Position numbers and translations under genes: made by a program. From Tahibacter harae (lineage in GTDB: Bacteria > Pseudomonadota > Gammaproteobacteria > Xanthomonadales > Rhodanobacteraceae), in NCBI RefSeq assembly GCF_024437735.1, contig NZ_JANFQO010000005.1:186001-250000 (forward strand): a DNA stretch of 64,000 nucleotides. The letters run 5' to 3'. Under the pieces are notes generated by a model. It was not told the origin of the DNA. It saw only the letters and a program-made list of their open reading frames with translations, and did not search any database. Of this stretch, positions 28,167 through 36,772 are shown one piece after another (position 1 is the stretch's first letter; every line of letters begins with the position of its first letter).

Positions 28167-29591
28167 GTGCTCACGATCAAGCGACGATTGCTGTTGAGCC
28201 ACCTGGCAGTGATCCTGCTTGGCGCCGGCGCCCTGGGCGCCTACATGTACTGGGCGGTGTCCGGGCAGATGCTGGACGCGGTCGGCCAGCGCCTGCTGGA
28301 CAATGCGCGGCTGCTGGAATCCTCGCTGGACATCGACGATATCCGCGCCTTCGGCGACCGCGCCGATTCGGCCGCGGGCGAGCGCCTCAGCCAGCGCCTG
28401 CGCCGCGCCGTGGCGATCAACCCCGATCTTTCCGGCGCCTACGTGGTGGAACCGCGCAGCGATTCCCTGCGCGTGCTGGCGACCAGCCAGCCATCGGCCG
28501 GCGCCGCCAGCAGCGATTACCTGACCATCGAGGAAAGCGAGTTGTTGCGCCGCGGCATAGAACGCGCGGTGATCAGCGACATCCGCGTGGCCGCCAGCGA
28601 GCGGGCCGACCTGACCGCGCTCAGCGCGATCGGCGCTGCGCCGCAGCGCTACGTCGTCGGTGTGCGTCTGAATGCGGAAAGCCTGCAGCGCAGCCTGCGC
28701 CTGCTGCGCCTGTCCACCCTGGGCGCGCTGCTGTTCGGCGTGCTGCTGGCACTGGTGCTGTCGCGCCTGCTGGCCGAGCGCCTGCAGCGGCGCATCCGTT
28801 CGCTGGGCGAGCGCTGCCAGGCCCTGGCCGCGGGCGAGCCGCTGCCGGTGGACCAGCTGCCGATAGGCGACGAATTCGACCGTGTCATCGCCGATTTCGA
28901 CGCCACCGCCCAGCGCCTGCGCGAAGCCTCGGCCCAGCGCGAGGCCGCGCTGGCTGCGCTGACCCGGGCCAATGCCACGCTGGAGGGCCGGGTCGAGGAA
29001 CGCACCCGGGCGATCGAGGAAGCCACGCACCAGCTCAAGGCCGAGATCGAGAACCGCCTGCAGGTCGAAGCCCTGCTGGCCGAGGCCGCGCTGACCGACG
29101 GCCTCACCGGCCTGCTCAACCGCCGCGCCATGCTGGAAATGCTGGTGCAGGCGGTAAAGGCCAGCCGCGGCCAGGGCGGTTTCAGCGTGATCCTGGCCGA
29201 TATCGACCATTTCAAGCGCATCAACGATGCCCACGGCCATGGCGTCGGCGACCAGGTGCTGGCCGCCGCGGCGCAGGAACTGGAACAGCTGCAGGGCGAC
29301 AACCGCCACGCCGCGCGCTGGGGCGGCGAGGAGTTCTTCGTACTGCTGCCGCACGTAGGCCTGATGGATGCCTGCCGCCGCGCCGAGGAACTGCGCGCGC
29401 GCATAGAACGCATGCCCACGCCGGTGCGCGGCCTGCGCGTCACCCTGAGCCTGGGCGTGGCCGAGATCCAGCCCGGCGAACCGCTGGAAGACTGCCTCAA
29501 GCGCTGCGATCAGGCGCTGTACCGCGCCAAGGACGCGGGCCGCAACGCCGTGGTGGCGGCCCGCGGGAATTCGTTCGCAACCATTTCCTGA
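28167..29591 (+). CDS. Membrane diguanylate cyclase with HAMP-like linker
   Basis: 474 residues: a first membrane helix at about 8-32, a periplasmic sensor loop of about 145 residues and a second helix at about 178-200 leading into a HAMP-like linker. A coiled coil (about 265-310) is followed by a GGDEF domain from about 318. The catalytic motif is intact (AARWGGEEFFVLLP), as is the metal-site ILADIDHFKRIND. The RxxD inhibitory site before it is absent, so product inhibition by that site is not expected. The GTG at 28167 has AGGGGG four bases before it; upstream codons lack membrane character. Confidence 0.88.
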   Translation: MLTIKRRLLLSHLAVILLGAGALGAYMYWAVSGQMLDAVGQRLLDNARLLESSLDIDDIRAFGDRADSAAGERLSQRLRRAVAINPDLSGAYVVEPRSDSLRVLATSQPSAGAASSDYLTIEESELLRRGIERAVISDIRVAASERADLTALSAIGAAPQRYVVGVRLNAESLQRSLRLLRLSTLGALLFGVLLALVLSRLLAERLQRRIRSLGERCQALAAGEPLPVDQLPIGDEFDRVIADFDATAQRLREASAQREAALAALTRANATLEGRVEERTRAIEEATHQLKAEIENRLQVEALLAEAALTDGLTGLLNRRAMLEMLVQAVKASRGQGGFSVILADIDHFKRINDAHGHGVGDQVLAAAAQELEQLQGDNRHAARWGGEEFFVLLPHVGLMDACRRAEELRARIERMPTPVRGLRVTLSLGVAEIQPGEPLEDCLKRCDQALYRAKDAGRNAVVAARGNSFATIS

Positions 29592-29706
29592 GGGCTGCGG
29601 CGCGCCCTGTTGCTGCGCGCGGGGCGCTGGTACGTCGCCGTGCGGATTGTCAATGTGGATAAAGGCGAGCGGTGTTCGCGGCGGCTGAGCGTTGCTCCCG
29701 TCGCGC

Positions 29707-30210
29707 TCAGTCGCCGCTTGCGGAAGCTGAGGCCGTAGCGATCTCGTACAAACCGAGCACGTGCCCGTCGTGATCCAGCGTTTCGCGCCACTGCCAGCCG
29801 CCGCGGCGCAGCAGCGTATGCGCGCCGGCGGTGGCGCAGTAGAGCCGGGCATGGCCCAGGCGGTGCGCCTCCGCCACCAGCCCCGCGATCAGGCGCGCGC
29901 CTATGCCCTGGCCGCGCAGATCGGCGCGGACCAGTCCGGCCGCGGCCCAGGGTGTCAGCTGCCGCCGGCTGGAAATCGATTCCGCTTTCAACGCGGCGAT
30001 GCCGCACAGCTCGCCGCCGCGCAGGGCGATCAGGGCCAGCGGCAGGCGTTCGCGTTGTGCGAACGCGGCCAGGTCCGCGGCAGCATCGCCAGGGCCTTGC
30101 GGGCCGTAGTAGTCCGCCCATTCGGTTTCAAACCAGCGGCACAGTTCGGGCTGGTACTGCGGGTGATCGGCGAGGTGGGCGAGGCGCAGTTGGAGAGGCA
30201 AGTTCGACAT
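29707..30210 (-). CDS. GNAT-family N-acetyltransferase
   Basis: 167 residues with a clear GNAT core: GGELCGIAALKAE, the acetyl-CoA loop VRADLRGQGIGARLIAGLV and the LYCATAGAHTLLRRGGWQW segment after it. ATG 30210 (MSNLPLQLRLAHLADHPQY) gives the natural N-terminus. It converges on the diguanylate cyclase gene. The substrate cannot be told from sequence. Confidence 0.85.
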   Translation of the reverse strand: MSNLPLQLRLAHLADHPQYQPELCRWFETEWADYYGPQGPGDAAADLAAFAQRERLPLALIALRGGELCGIAALKAESISSRRQLTPWAAAGLVRADLRGQGIGARLIAGLVAEAHRLGHARLYCATAGAHTLLRRGGWQWRETLDHDGHVLGLYEIATASASASGD

Positions 30211-30318
30211 GCAGGCTTGAGTCCCGAAGCGGGCGTTCCGGCGCACAGGGATGACGCAACGTAGCATGCGGGCGGCGGACTGCTGCACCCGGTACGTCCG
30301 GCGCGGCGTTGGCTCCAG

Positions 30319-30996
30319 CTACTTTCCGTCCGTGGATTCCGCGGCTTGCACAGCGGCGGCCGGTTCGCCCAGCTCGCCTTCCCGCAGTGCGCGCAGTGTC
30401 TGCGCCAGCCGCGCCGCCTTTTCTTCGCCTTCCCGGATCAGCTCCGGCGGCAACTGCACATCGCGGGCGCGCTGCAGGTCGCGCTGCATTTCGCCCAGGG
30501 CGATGACGGCCTGCTGTTCATAGGCGCGGTAGCGGTTTTCCTGGCGCCGGTGCTCGTAGCGGCGGTAGGCAGCCGGGTCGGCCAATTCGGCTGGTGTCGG
30601 TGCTTCGGCTGGGCTTTCCTCGTGGGCAATCGGCGGGCTGCGCTCGTCGCCGTACCGCAAGGCCTGGGCCAGGCTGTGCGCGGCATCGGGCTGGACGCTG
30701 GCTGGCGCGTAGGCGGGGGCGGCCACGGCCGCGCTGGCGGAGGTATCGCGTGGAAGGCGCGCTGCCGGCGGCGCGCCGGGCAGGGCCGTTGCCGGGCCTG
30801 TGCGATGGGCGGACGACGTCGCCGCTTTCGCTGTCGCGGTCTCGCTGCGCGCGGTAGCTGCATTTCCTGAATCTTGACGGTTGTGGACAAATGCCGAATC
30901 CGGCGCGGATCCGCCAAACGCGATCCAGGCAAGGCCGCCCGATACAAGACAGGCCGCCGCCAGCCACCCGCGCACACGCCGCTTGCAGGGACTCAT
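30319..30996 (-). CDS. Small membrane-anchored protein of a phospholipase/foldase operon
   Basis: 225 residues: a short basic N-terminus, one hydrophobic anchor (about 11-28), a Pro/Ala/Ser-rich stalk to about 120, and a helical, highly charged C-terminal third (YRRYEHRRQENRYRAYEQQ and on). The ATG overlaps the stop of the parvulin gene (ATGA, 30993-30996), so it is coupled to it. Lipase foldases (Lif) have a similar anchor-stalk-helix plan, but their RxxFDY(F/C)LSA motif is absent. No family recognised; a chaperone-like role is only inferred from the operon. Confidence 0.65.
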   Translation of the reverse strand: MSPCKRRVRGWLAAACLVSGGLAWIAFGGSAPDSAFVHNRQDSGNAATARSETATAKAATSSAHRTGPATALPGAPPAARLPRDTSASAAVAAPAYAPASVQPDAAHSLAQALRYGDERSPPIAHEESPAEAPTPAELADPAAYRRYEHRRQENRYRAYEQQAVIALGEMQRDLQRARDVQLPPELIREGEEKAARLAQTLRALREGELGEPAAAVQAAESTDGK

Positions 30997-32435
30997 GGGC
31001 GGTCTCCCTTCGCCGCCACCGTGTTTGCCGCCAGGCGTACGCGCGCTTCGCGCCGCAGTCGCCGGCGCAGCGCTTCGTAGTCGGCGCGCGCCTGCTGCTC
31101 GGCCAGGGTCTGGGCGGCGAGGTAGCGCACGGTTTCCGAATCGCGCGGGAAATACCCGTGCGCCTGTTCTTCCACGCGCACGATTTCCCAGTGTGCGGCG
31201 GCATCGGCCGCCGCCGGCTCGCGCACGGCCAGGCCGTTCTGTCCCGGCGGCTGGGCAAAGACCAGTTCGGTGAACCAGTCGGCCTTGTCCTGGCGCGCGA
31301 GCCAGCCCAGCTTGCCGCCGCCGGCCGCATCCGGCGCGACTGAGTGGCGCCGCGCCAGGTCGGCGAAATTGCTGCCGTCCTTGTGCAGTTGCGCATTCAC
31401 GCGCGCGGCCGCGGCTTCGTCGGCCAGGCGGATATGCCGGGCACGCACGCGGTCCAGGCGGCGGAACTGTTCCCTGTGCGTGTCGTACCAGCGCCCGACC
31501 TGGGCCTGGTCGATCCTGTTGCGCAGCGCGGCCTGGTAAGCGCTGGCGGCATGGATATCGCGGCTCAGACCATAGTATTCGGCCAGGGCACGGGCGTATT
31601 CGCGATCCAGCAGATTGCGGCGCAGCTCGGCTACGGCGGCGGCACCGGCCTGGCGCGCAGCCCAGTCCACCGCCAGCAATTCGGCCAGGCGCCGGTGGGC
31701 CTGTCCGGCCAGAAAGGCAGCGTCGAGCTGATGCAGGCTGATGCGTCCTTGCACGTTCTGGCGGGCGTAGATGTCCGCCAGGCTCAGACTGTCTTCGACA
31801 CCGCCGGGCAGCCGATAGCGCAATACGGACAGGGTCGCGGCGGCCTGCTGCTGTTCCGGTGTCAGCGCGTACTCGACGCGCAGCCGCGCCGGATCGCCCA
31901 GCACGTCGCGCAGCTGCTGCGTTGTGAGCGGCGGCTGGGCGATGATGGCTTTTTCCATGTCCGCGCCGGCCTCGGCCGCCAGTTCCTCCGGCAAGCGCTC
32001 GCGATAGACCGTGCGCAGTACGCCGGCCAGTTTTTCCTCGGCGCTGACTTCCGGCGCAAAAGCCACGCGCTGATCGGCGAACAGTTCGGCGCGGGTGAAG
32101 CGTGCCGCCGCGTGGCGCGCGAGCAGGCGTTGTTCGATCACTTCGTCCAGCAACTGCGTCGCATCGGCGCCGCGCTGCGCCATGCGCTGGTAGCGCAGCA
32201 GCAGGGCCAGAGCATTGCTGCCCAGGCGTTCGCCGTCGATCTCGGCGACAGTCCTGTCTTCGTCCGTCGTGGGCAGCGGCGGCAAGGGCAGCGACGGTGC
32301 CGTTGCCGCAGGCGGCTGCGCGGGTGCTTCGGGAAGGCCATGGGCCTGCGCCGCAGCGGCGCAGGCCGCCGCGGCCAGCAGCTGGCCGAGCCGCACCGGC
32401 AGGCGCAGCGCGGAAGCGGTTGCAAAAACATCCAT
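30993..32435 (-). CDS. Exported parvulin-type peptidyl-prolyl isomerase (foldase)
   Basis: 480 residues. A signal or anchor segment (about 10-35, LGQLLAAAACAAAAQAHG) and a Pro-rich stretch lead to a SurA/PpiD-like helical N-domain. A parvulin rotamase domain spans about 335-425: VRARHIRLADEAAAARVN, FADLARRHSVAPDAAGGG, KLGWLARQ. It should help exported proteins fold in the periplasm. It begins 5 bases after the phospholipase-like gene and overlaps the next gene by four bases, which suggests it is a dedicated foldase for that enzyme. ATG 32435 was chosen because the open frame upstream overlaps the phospholipase gene. Confidence 0.82.
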   Translation of the reverse strand: MDVFATASALRLPVRLGQLLAAAACAAAAQAHGLPEAPAQPPAATAPSLPLPPLPTTDEDRTVAEIDGERLGSNALALLLRYQRMAQRGADATQLLDEVIEQRLLARHAAARFTRAELFADQRVAFAPEVSAEEKLAGVLRTVYRERLPEELAAEAGADMEKAIIAQPPLTTQQLRDVLGDPARLRVEYALTPEQQQAAATLSVLRYRLPGGVEDSLSLADIYARQNVQGRISLHQLDAAFLAGQAHRRLAELLAVDWAARQAGAAAVAELRRNLLDREYARALAEYYGLSRDIHAASAYQAALRNRIDQAQVGRWYDTHREQFRRLDRVRARHIRLADEAAAARVNAQLHKDGSNFADLARRHSVAPDAAGGGKLGWLARQDKADWFTELVFAQPPGQNGLAVREPAAADAAAHWEIVRVEEQAHGYFPRDSETVRYLAAQTLAEQQARADYEALRRRLRREARVRLAANTVAAKGDRP

Positions 32436-32440
32436 GCGTT

Positions 32441-33475
32441 TCAACGTGCCGCCACGCGCAGCGCGGCGCAGTCCAGTACCACGACGGCCATGGCGATCGC
32501 GTGCGGAATGGTCTGGCGCGCCACGCGCACCCGGTCCTCGTGTGCCTGCGACGAAAGCACCGCGCCGCCGACCCGGTAGGAATAGGCGCCGCCCTGGGTC
32601 AGCACGCCGCGAATATCGGCCGCCGGGCTGTCGCCGCACGTGCTGAAGGTGCCGTCGTTGAGCGCGGCGGTGACCAGGGCGGCATTGTTGAAGCCTTCGC
32701 TGTAGTAGTAGTCGTTGACCCAGCCTTCCCAGCCCGAGTGATTCCTGCCGCTGCTGGTCCAGGTGTGGTGGGGCTGCAGCAGATCGGTGGCGTGCAGCAC
32801 ATAGCCCACGCTCTGCGGTGTCGGGCTCTGCAGGAACTGGCTCCACCAGTATTGGCCCAGATTGTCGATGGGCTGGAACGGGAAGTTCTGGTAGTCCTGG
32901 TACATGGACGGCGACGAGGCCGAGCCCTGGCGGTAGCGCGCCTCGGTCACGCCGTAGGTGTTGTACTTCGTGCCGTCGGAGAACCAGCCCTTCATGCCGC
33001 CGGCGCCGTCGTCGAGATGGTCGTTCCACAGCCAGCCCGCGGCGAGTTCGTCCACGTCGCCGGCCTGGGTCAGCTGGCTGTAGTTGTAGCCGCCGAAATC
33101 GTTGCCGTGGGCGTCGCGGCCGCGGGTATGGTTCTGGAAATGCCAGAACGAGGTGTAGTGGGCCAGCGAATCCAGGCTGGACCACAGCGGCGCGCGCACG
33201 CAGTCGCCGCTGATGGCGCCGCAGATGTAGGTGTCCTGGAAATCGTCCACGTCATAGGCGGACTGGCCGATGATCTGGCCCAGCTGGTCCACGCTGATGC
33301 CGGCGCTCTGCGCCCAGGCGGCGAGGCGGGCGTACTGCGTGGTGGCTGGATTGTTCTTCATGTACTGCACCGCATCGACCACGATGCGCTTGTGCGTTTC
33401 CTGCGACCAGGCGCCAACCGGCCCGGCCATGGCCAGCGACAGCACGCCCACGCCTATCATTCCCATGCTGCGCAT
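32441..33475 (-). CDS. Secreted zinc-dependent phospholipase C / S1-P1 nuclease-like protein
   Basis: 344 residues with a signal peptide whose end GPVGAWSQETHKRIVVDAV would expose an N-terminal Trp, as in zinc phospholipases C. Further metal ligands are visible in SAYDVDDFQDT, SLAHYTSFWHFQNHT and YVLHATDLLQPHHTW, the last being the His-x3-Asp signature of the family. It probably cleaves phospholipids or another phosphodiester outside the cell. ATG 33475 has GGGAG eight bases upstream. First gene of an operon with a parvulin and a small anchored protein. Confidence 0.82.
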   Translation of the reverse strand: MRSMGMIGVGVLSLAMAGPVGAWSQETHKRIVVDAVQYMKNNPATTQYARLAAWAQSAGISVDQLGQIIGQSAYDVDDFQDTYICGAISGDCVRAPLWSSLDSLAHYTSFWHFQNHTRGRDAHGNDFGGYNYSQLTQAGDVDELAAGWLWNDHLDDGAGGMKGWFSDGTKYNTYGVTEARYRQGSASSPSMYQDYQNFPFQPIDNLGQYWWSQFLQSPTPQSVGYVLHATDLLQPHHTWTSSGRNHSGWEGWVNDYYYSEGFNNAALVTAALNDGTFSTCGDSPAADIRGVLTQGGAYSYRVGGAVLSSQAHEDRVRVARQTIPHAIAMAVVVLDCAALRVAAR

Positions 33476-34401
33476 TGCATTTTCTCCCTGGTTGGACTTT
33501 GGACCCTGCCTGCGGCCGGCAAGCCTAGAGGAACGACATTGCATTACGGTTGCCGGTGCTCCGGCTTGCGCGACGCGCAAGCCCCGCCGCTGCGCCATGT
33601 GGAAACTTCTCCGCCATGACTTGCCTTCACAAAGCAAAAAGGTTTGCCGGCGCAGCCCGGCCGCGACCTGTCGGAGTGCGCCAGGCGTGTAGCGGGGTGA
33701 TCTGTCGCCGCGTACGAATGCGCAGGGTGCAGGATGCCGGCTGCGCGGCAGGACTGGGCCCGGACATGGCCTGCGCCGCGCGCAGCGGGCGAATCGGCGC
33801 CGGGACGGATCCGCACGGTGCCGGCGGCGGAACGCGGCAATGTCCGCGGCGGGAACCGTACGCAGCGGCGCGGTGCATTTGCGCGAATCGCGGCCTGCCG
33901 GTGTGCAGCAGCGTGAAAATTATGTCGAGATACGGAATTCGCGGTGCGGAAATCCGGCGGCCCGGCATTGCATCGCGGCCCGCCCACGCCTGCGCGGCGG
34001 CCTATTTGCACCGCCGGATTATTTGCGTCGGGGTCGACAATTTTTACAATTTGTCCGTGCGATGGGTGTGCCGGTCGCTTGACCGTGCGCGCGCCGGCAG
34101 GCGAAATCGTTCGCCAGTCCGCAATTTGTGCGGCGGCGCGGCCAGCGGGAGCGAAGCAGAACTGCATCACGGAATTGCGCCTTGCCGAAACCAGGTCCGG
34201 TTTGTCCGGCGCGCTGTCCGGTTTGCTTCCGACCAAAGTCGATGACAGCTTTTTGTACGATTTTCCGATGTTCGGGGGCGTGGTTTCCAAAAAGCGCTTG
34301 CGGCTGTTGCAGTCCGTTCGCTTGCGGGTTTTTTTGATCGTTATCTGCCGTTGCGAAAATGCCGGCGCGGCGTTTCAAAAAAATGCCATCGCGCCAAATG
34401 C
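33476..34401. other. Gene-free ~0.9 kb, AT-rich in its right half
   Basis: Two overlapping open frames (33550-34245 plus and 33544-34290 minus) are Arg/Cys/Ala-rich shadows without domains. From about 33900 the DNA turns AT-rich, with runs such as CAATTTTTACAATTTGTCC and GCGGGTTTTTTTGATCG. A direct repeat GTCCGGTTTG occurs at 34195 and again about 21 bases later, and CGCTTGCGG also occurs twice near 34300. The region may be bound by the AT-hook-like protein encoded next to it. Confidence 0.4.
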
Positions 34402-34431
34402 AAGACAATCACGCGCTTGCGCGTTTACTAT
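34402..34431 (+). promoter_or_regulatory. Candidate promoter with a palindromic operator in its spacer
   Basis: AAGACA (34402-34407), an 18-bp spacer and TACTAT (34426-34431) lie about 40 bases upstream of the HTH gene. The spacer holds a perfect inverted repeat ACGCGC-TT-GCGCGT (34411-34424), well placed for autoregulation by the helix-turn-helix protein. Confidence 0.45.
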
Positions 34432-34470
34432 CCACGTTTTCCACTTGCCAGCTACCCCAGCGAGAAAGCC

Positions 34471-35169
34471 ATGCCCAATATTGCGACCGCGTTCAAGGAA
34501 GAGATTTCCCGACTTTGCCGCAAGGAAATGCGCAAGCATCTCGATCCCCTGCGCAAGGCCTCGATCGCGTACCGCAAGGAGATCTCCGCGCTCAAGCGCA
34601 AACTGCAGGAATCGGAAAAGCGCCTCGGCGCCATGGCCAAGCGCAGCAGCAAGATTTCCACCGCCGCTGCCGCCGAGACGGCAGCACCGGAACGGCAGAC
34701 GCGCTTTGTGGCCAAGGGCCTCAAGACCCTGCGCGCGCGTCTGGGCCTGTCCGCGGCGGAGCTGGCCGCCCTGCTCGGCGTGACCGGCCAGTCCGTCTAT
34801 AACTGGGAGCAGAAGAAATCCACGCCGCGTGCGGCCCAGCTGGTGCAGCTGGCGCAGTTGCGCAGCATGGGCAAGAAGGCCGTGCGCGCCCAGCTCGAAG
34901 GCACGGCGGTGGAAGCGGAAGGCGAAGCCAAGCTGCGCCGCGGCCGCAAGCCCCGCGCCGCGGCGGAAACCGGTGAAGCGGCCGCCAAGCCGCGTCGTGG
35001 CCGCAAGCCGCGGGTCGCGGCGGAAGGCGGCGAGGCCGTTGCCAAGCCGCGCCGTCAGCGCAAGGCGCGCGCGGCGGCGGAACAGTCGCCGGCTGCGGCA
35101 CCCAAGCGGCGCGGCCGCAAGCCGCGCGTGGCGCGTGAAGCGGTCGAAGCCGAAGTCGCGGCCGCCTGA
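34471..35169 (+). CDS. XRE-type HTH DNA-binding protein with AT-hook-like basic tail
   Basis: 232 residues in three parts. The first is a charged helix/coiled coil (about 1-50, FKEEISRLCRKEMRKHLDPL). Next is a helix-turn-helix domain at about 80-135 (LRARLGLSAAELAALLGVTGQSVYNWEQKKSTPR). The Lys/Arg/Ala tail repeats RRGRKPR or a close variant four times (near residues 150, 170, 190 and 215). GRKPR resembles the AT-hook core, and the tail resembles bacterial histone-H1-like tails. It probably binds AT-rich DNA broadly while the HTH recognises specific sites. The AT-rich upstream region is an obvious own target. Family name not certain. Confidence 0.78.
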   Translation: MPNIATAFKEEISRLCRKEMRKHLDPLRKASIAYRKEISALKRKLQESEKRLGAMAKRSSKISTAAAAETAAPERQTRFVAKGLKTLRARLGLSAAELAALLGVTGQSVYNWEQKKSTPRAAQLVQLAQLRSMGKKAVRAQLEGTAVEAEGEAKLRRGRKPRAAAETGEAAAKPRRGRKPRVAAEGGEAVAKPRRQRKARAAAEQSPAAAPKRRGRKPRVAREAVEAEVAAA

Positions 35170-35176
35170 GGAAAAT

Positions 35177-35205
35177 GCGCCGCGGCCGCTGACTGGCCGC
35201 GGCGC
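35177..35205 (+). terminator. 11-bp hairpin after the HTH gene
   Basis: GCGCCGCGGCC, a 7-base loop and the exact reverse complement GGCCGCGGCGC begin 8 bases after the stop codon. There is no U-tract. It is probably the transcript end or a stabilising structure. The rest up to 35472 holds nothing I can support. Confidence 0.5.
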
Positions 35206-35472
35206 CGGCACTGCCCGCGGTACATCAGGCAGTATCCGGCAACGATCTGCCGGGCAGGCGCAACACGGACTCATTGCGTGCGAGCTGGCGCGATACCGGA
35301 TGAATGAACTCAAGCCTGGCATGTTTGCCCGCGGGTGACTGCCGCTACGCTACAGGCGCTTCGTCCGCTGCCGGTTTCAGGGAAATGTGCAGGCGCGTAC
35401 GGATTTCCGCGGACTGCCGGCGTGGTGCAATACCACGGCGGGGCAAGCCTTCACCGGCGCCGTCCGCGTCCG

Positions 35473-36348
35473 TTATTCGCGGCAGGGCGGCAGCACTTCC
35501 GAGGATTGCTCGTCCAGCAGGCGCAGAACTTCCTCGAAGCCGTAGCGCGGTCTCCAGGCCAGCATGCGCATGGCCAGCGCCGGTGAATACACCCGGTCTA
35601 TGGCGCGCGGCAGGCGCCAGCCGCGCTGGCGGAAGGCTTCGACCAGGGCCGGTGCGCGCAGGGCGAGAACGGCCGGTGCATCGTGCAGCAGGGCTTCGGC
35701 GTCCTCCGGCTGGAACGGCGTGGCGCCGGAGATGATGTAGCGGCGCAGGCCGGGCAGTTCGTTCTGCAGCGCCAGGGCATGTGCCTCGGCCACATCGCGG
35801 GCGTCGATGCCACGGTGCAGGCGATAGCAGGCCATCAGCGGCGCCGGTTCGGGAAAGCAGCGCGACATGCGCAGCGCCGTCACCGACATGCCGGCGCGTG
35901 CGGCGGCGCTCAGGCTGGCCTCGGCCGCGAGCTTGCTGCGGTGGTAGATGCTCACCGGCCGGGGCGGCAGTTCCTCGTCCACCCAGGCCGCGCGCGTGGC
36001 CTGCTGGCTGGCCGCGCCATACAGGGCGGTGGTGCTGGTGAAGATGAAACGCCGCGCGCCGTAGCCGGCGGCCATGTTGGCCAGCAGTTCGGTGCCCTGT
36101 ACGTTGATGCGTTCAAATTCGCTGTCGGCGCTGATGCCCACGTGCGGCGCATGCAGCGCAGCGGTGTGGATCACCGCATCGACCTCGCGCAGGGCGCGGC
36201 GCAGCAGCAGCGGATCGCTCAGGTCGCCGACCAGCTGTACGGTGGACGCCGGCGTGCGGTCCAGCCCTATGACTTCATGCTCCGGCAGCAGGCGTATGCA
36301 AATGGCCCGGCCTATGCGGCCCGCGGCGCCGGTGACCAGCACTTTCAT
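35473..36348 (-). CDS. NAD-dependent epimerase/dehydratase (extended SDR)
   Basis: 291 residues of the extended short-chain dehydrogenase family: VLVTGAAGRIGRAICIRLL gives the NAD-binding GxxGxxG loop, AVIHTAALHAPHVG the next strand, and FTSTTALYG plus SIYHRSKLAAEASL the catalytic Ser/Thr and Tyr-Lys pair. It is likely a nucleotide-sugar or other sugar epimerase/dehydratase. No polysaccharide genes flank it, so the substrate cannot be guessed. Confidence 0.85.
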   Translation of the reverse strand: MKVLVTGAAGRIGRAICIRLLPEHEVIGLDRTPASTVQLVGDLSDPLLLRRALREVDAVIHTAALHAPHVGISADSEFERINVQGTELLANMAAGYGARRFIFTSTTALYGAASQQATRAAWVDEELPPRPVSIYHRSKLAAEASLSAAARAGMSVTALRMSRCFPEPAPLMACYRLHRGIDARDVAEAHALALQNELPGLRRYIISGATPFQPEDAEALLHDAPAVLALRAPALVEAFRQRGWRLPRAIDRVYSPALAMRMLAWRPRYGFEEVLRLLDEQSSEVLPPCRE

Positions 36349-36772
36349 GGCGATGTTCCTGGGGAGCTGCGGCGTGCGGCGACGGCGGGTATCTGCACGG
36401 TGATCGGCCCGGGCTTCGGGTTGGGCAAGCGGTGCCGGGCCGGCCGGCAGTCGCGGTATACAAGCGCACAGGTGAAATCAGGTCTGGGCGGACGTCAACG
36501 GAATGTGATGCTCCGCCGTCCCGGTGCTGGACGCATCGGCTTCCGCCGCCAGATCTTTCCCCTGTGCCGGCTGCGGCGATGGTAGTTGCCCGGTCGCGTC
36601 CTGACGACGCAGCGGCCGGCCTGGCCGACGAACGGCAGGTGCGCCGGCGCCGGACAGCGGGTGCGGCGTGACCTACCGTGAATCCCGCAGGCGATTGCGT
36701 GATTCGCGGTGAGACTGTGCAAGCCTCGTCGCCCTGGCCCGGCGCACAGAAGCCGCCCTTGCGGTGGCGCCG
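36349..36772. other. Intergenic 424 bp between same-strand genes
   Basis: Must hold the promoter of the epimerase gene, which is read leftward from 36348. The sequence is mixed in composition and I see no convincing promoter, terminator or gene. Confidence 0.35.

Noticed and set aside
30319-30996. Lipase foldase (Lif) identity for the small anchored protein
   Set aside because: The overall plan is similar, but the RxxFDY(F/C)LSA motif of Lif is absent, so no foldase name is given.
33550-34245. Open frame of 231 codons on the plus strand
   Set aside because: Cys/Arg/Ala-rich translation with no domain; an opposing frame of similar length covers the same DNA, a sign that neither is coding.
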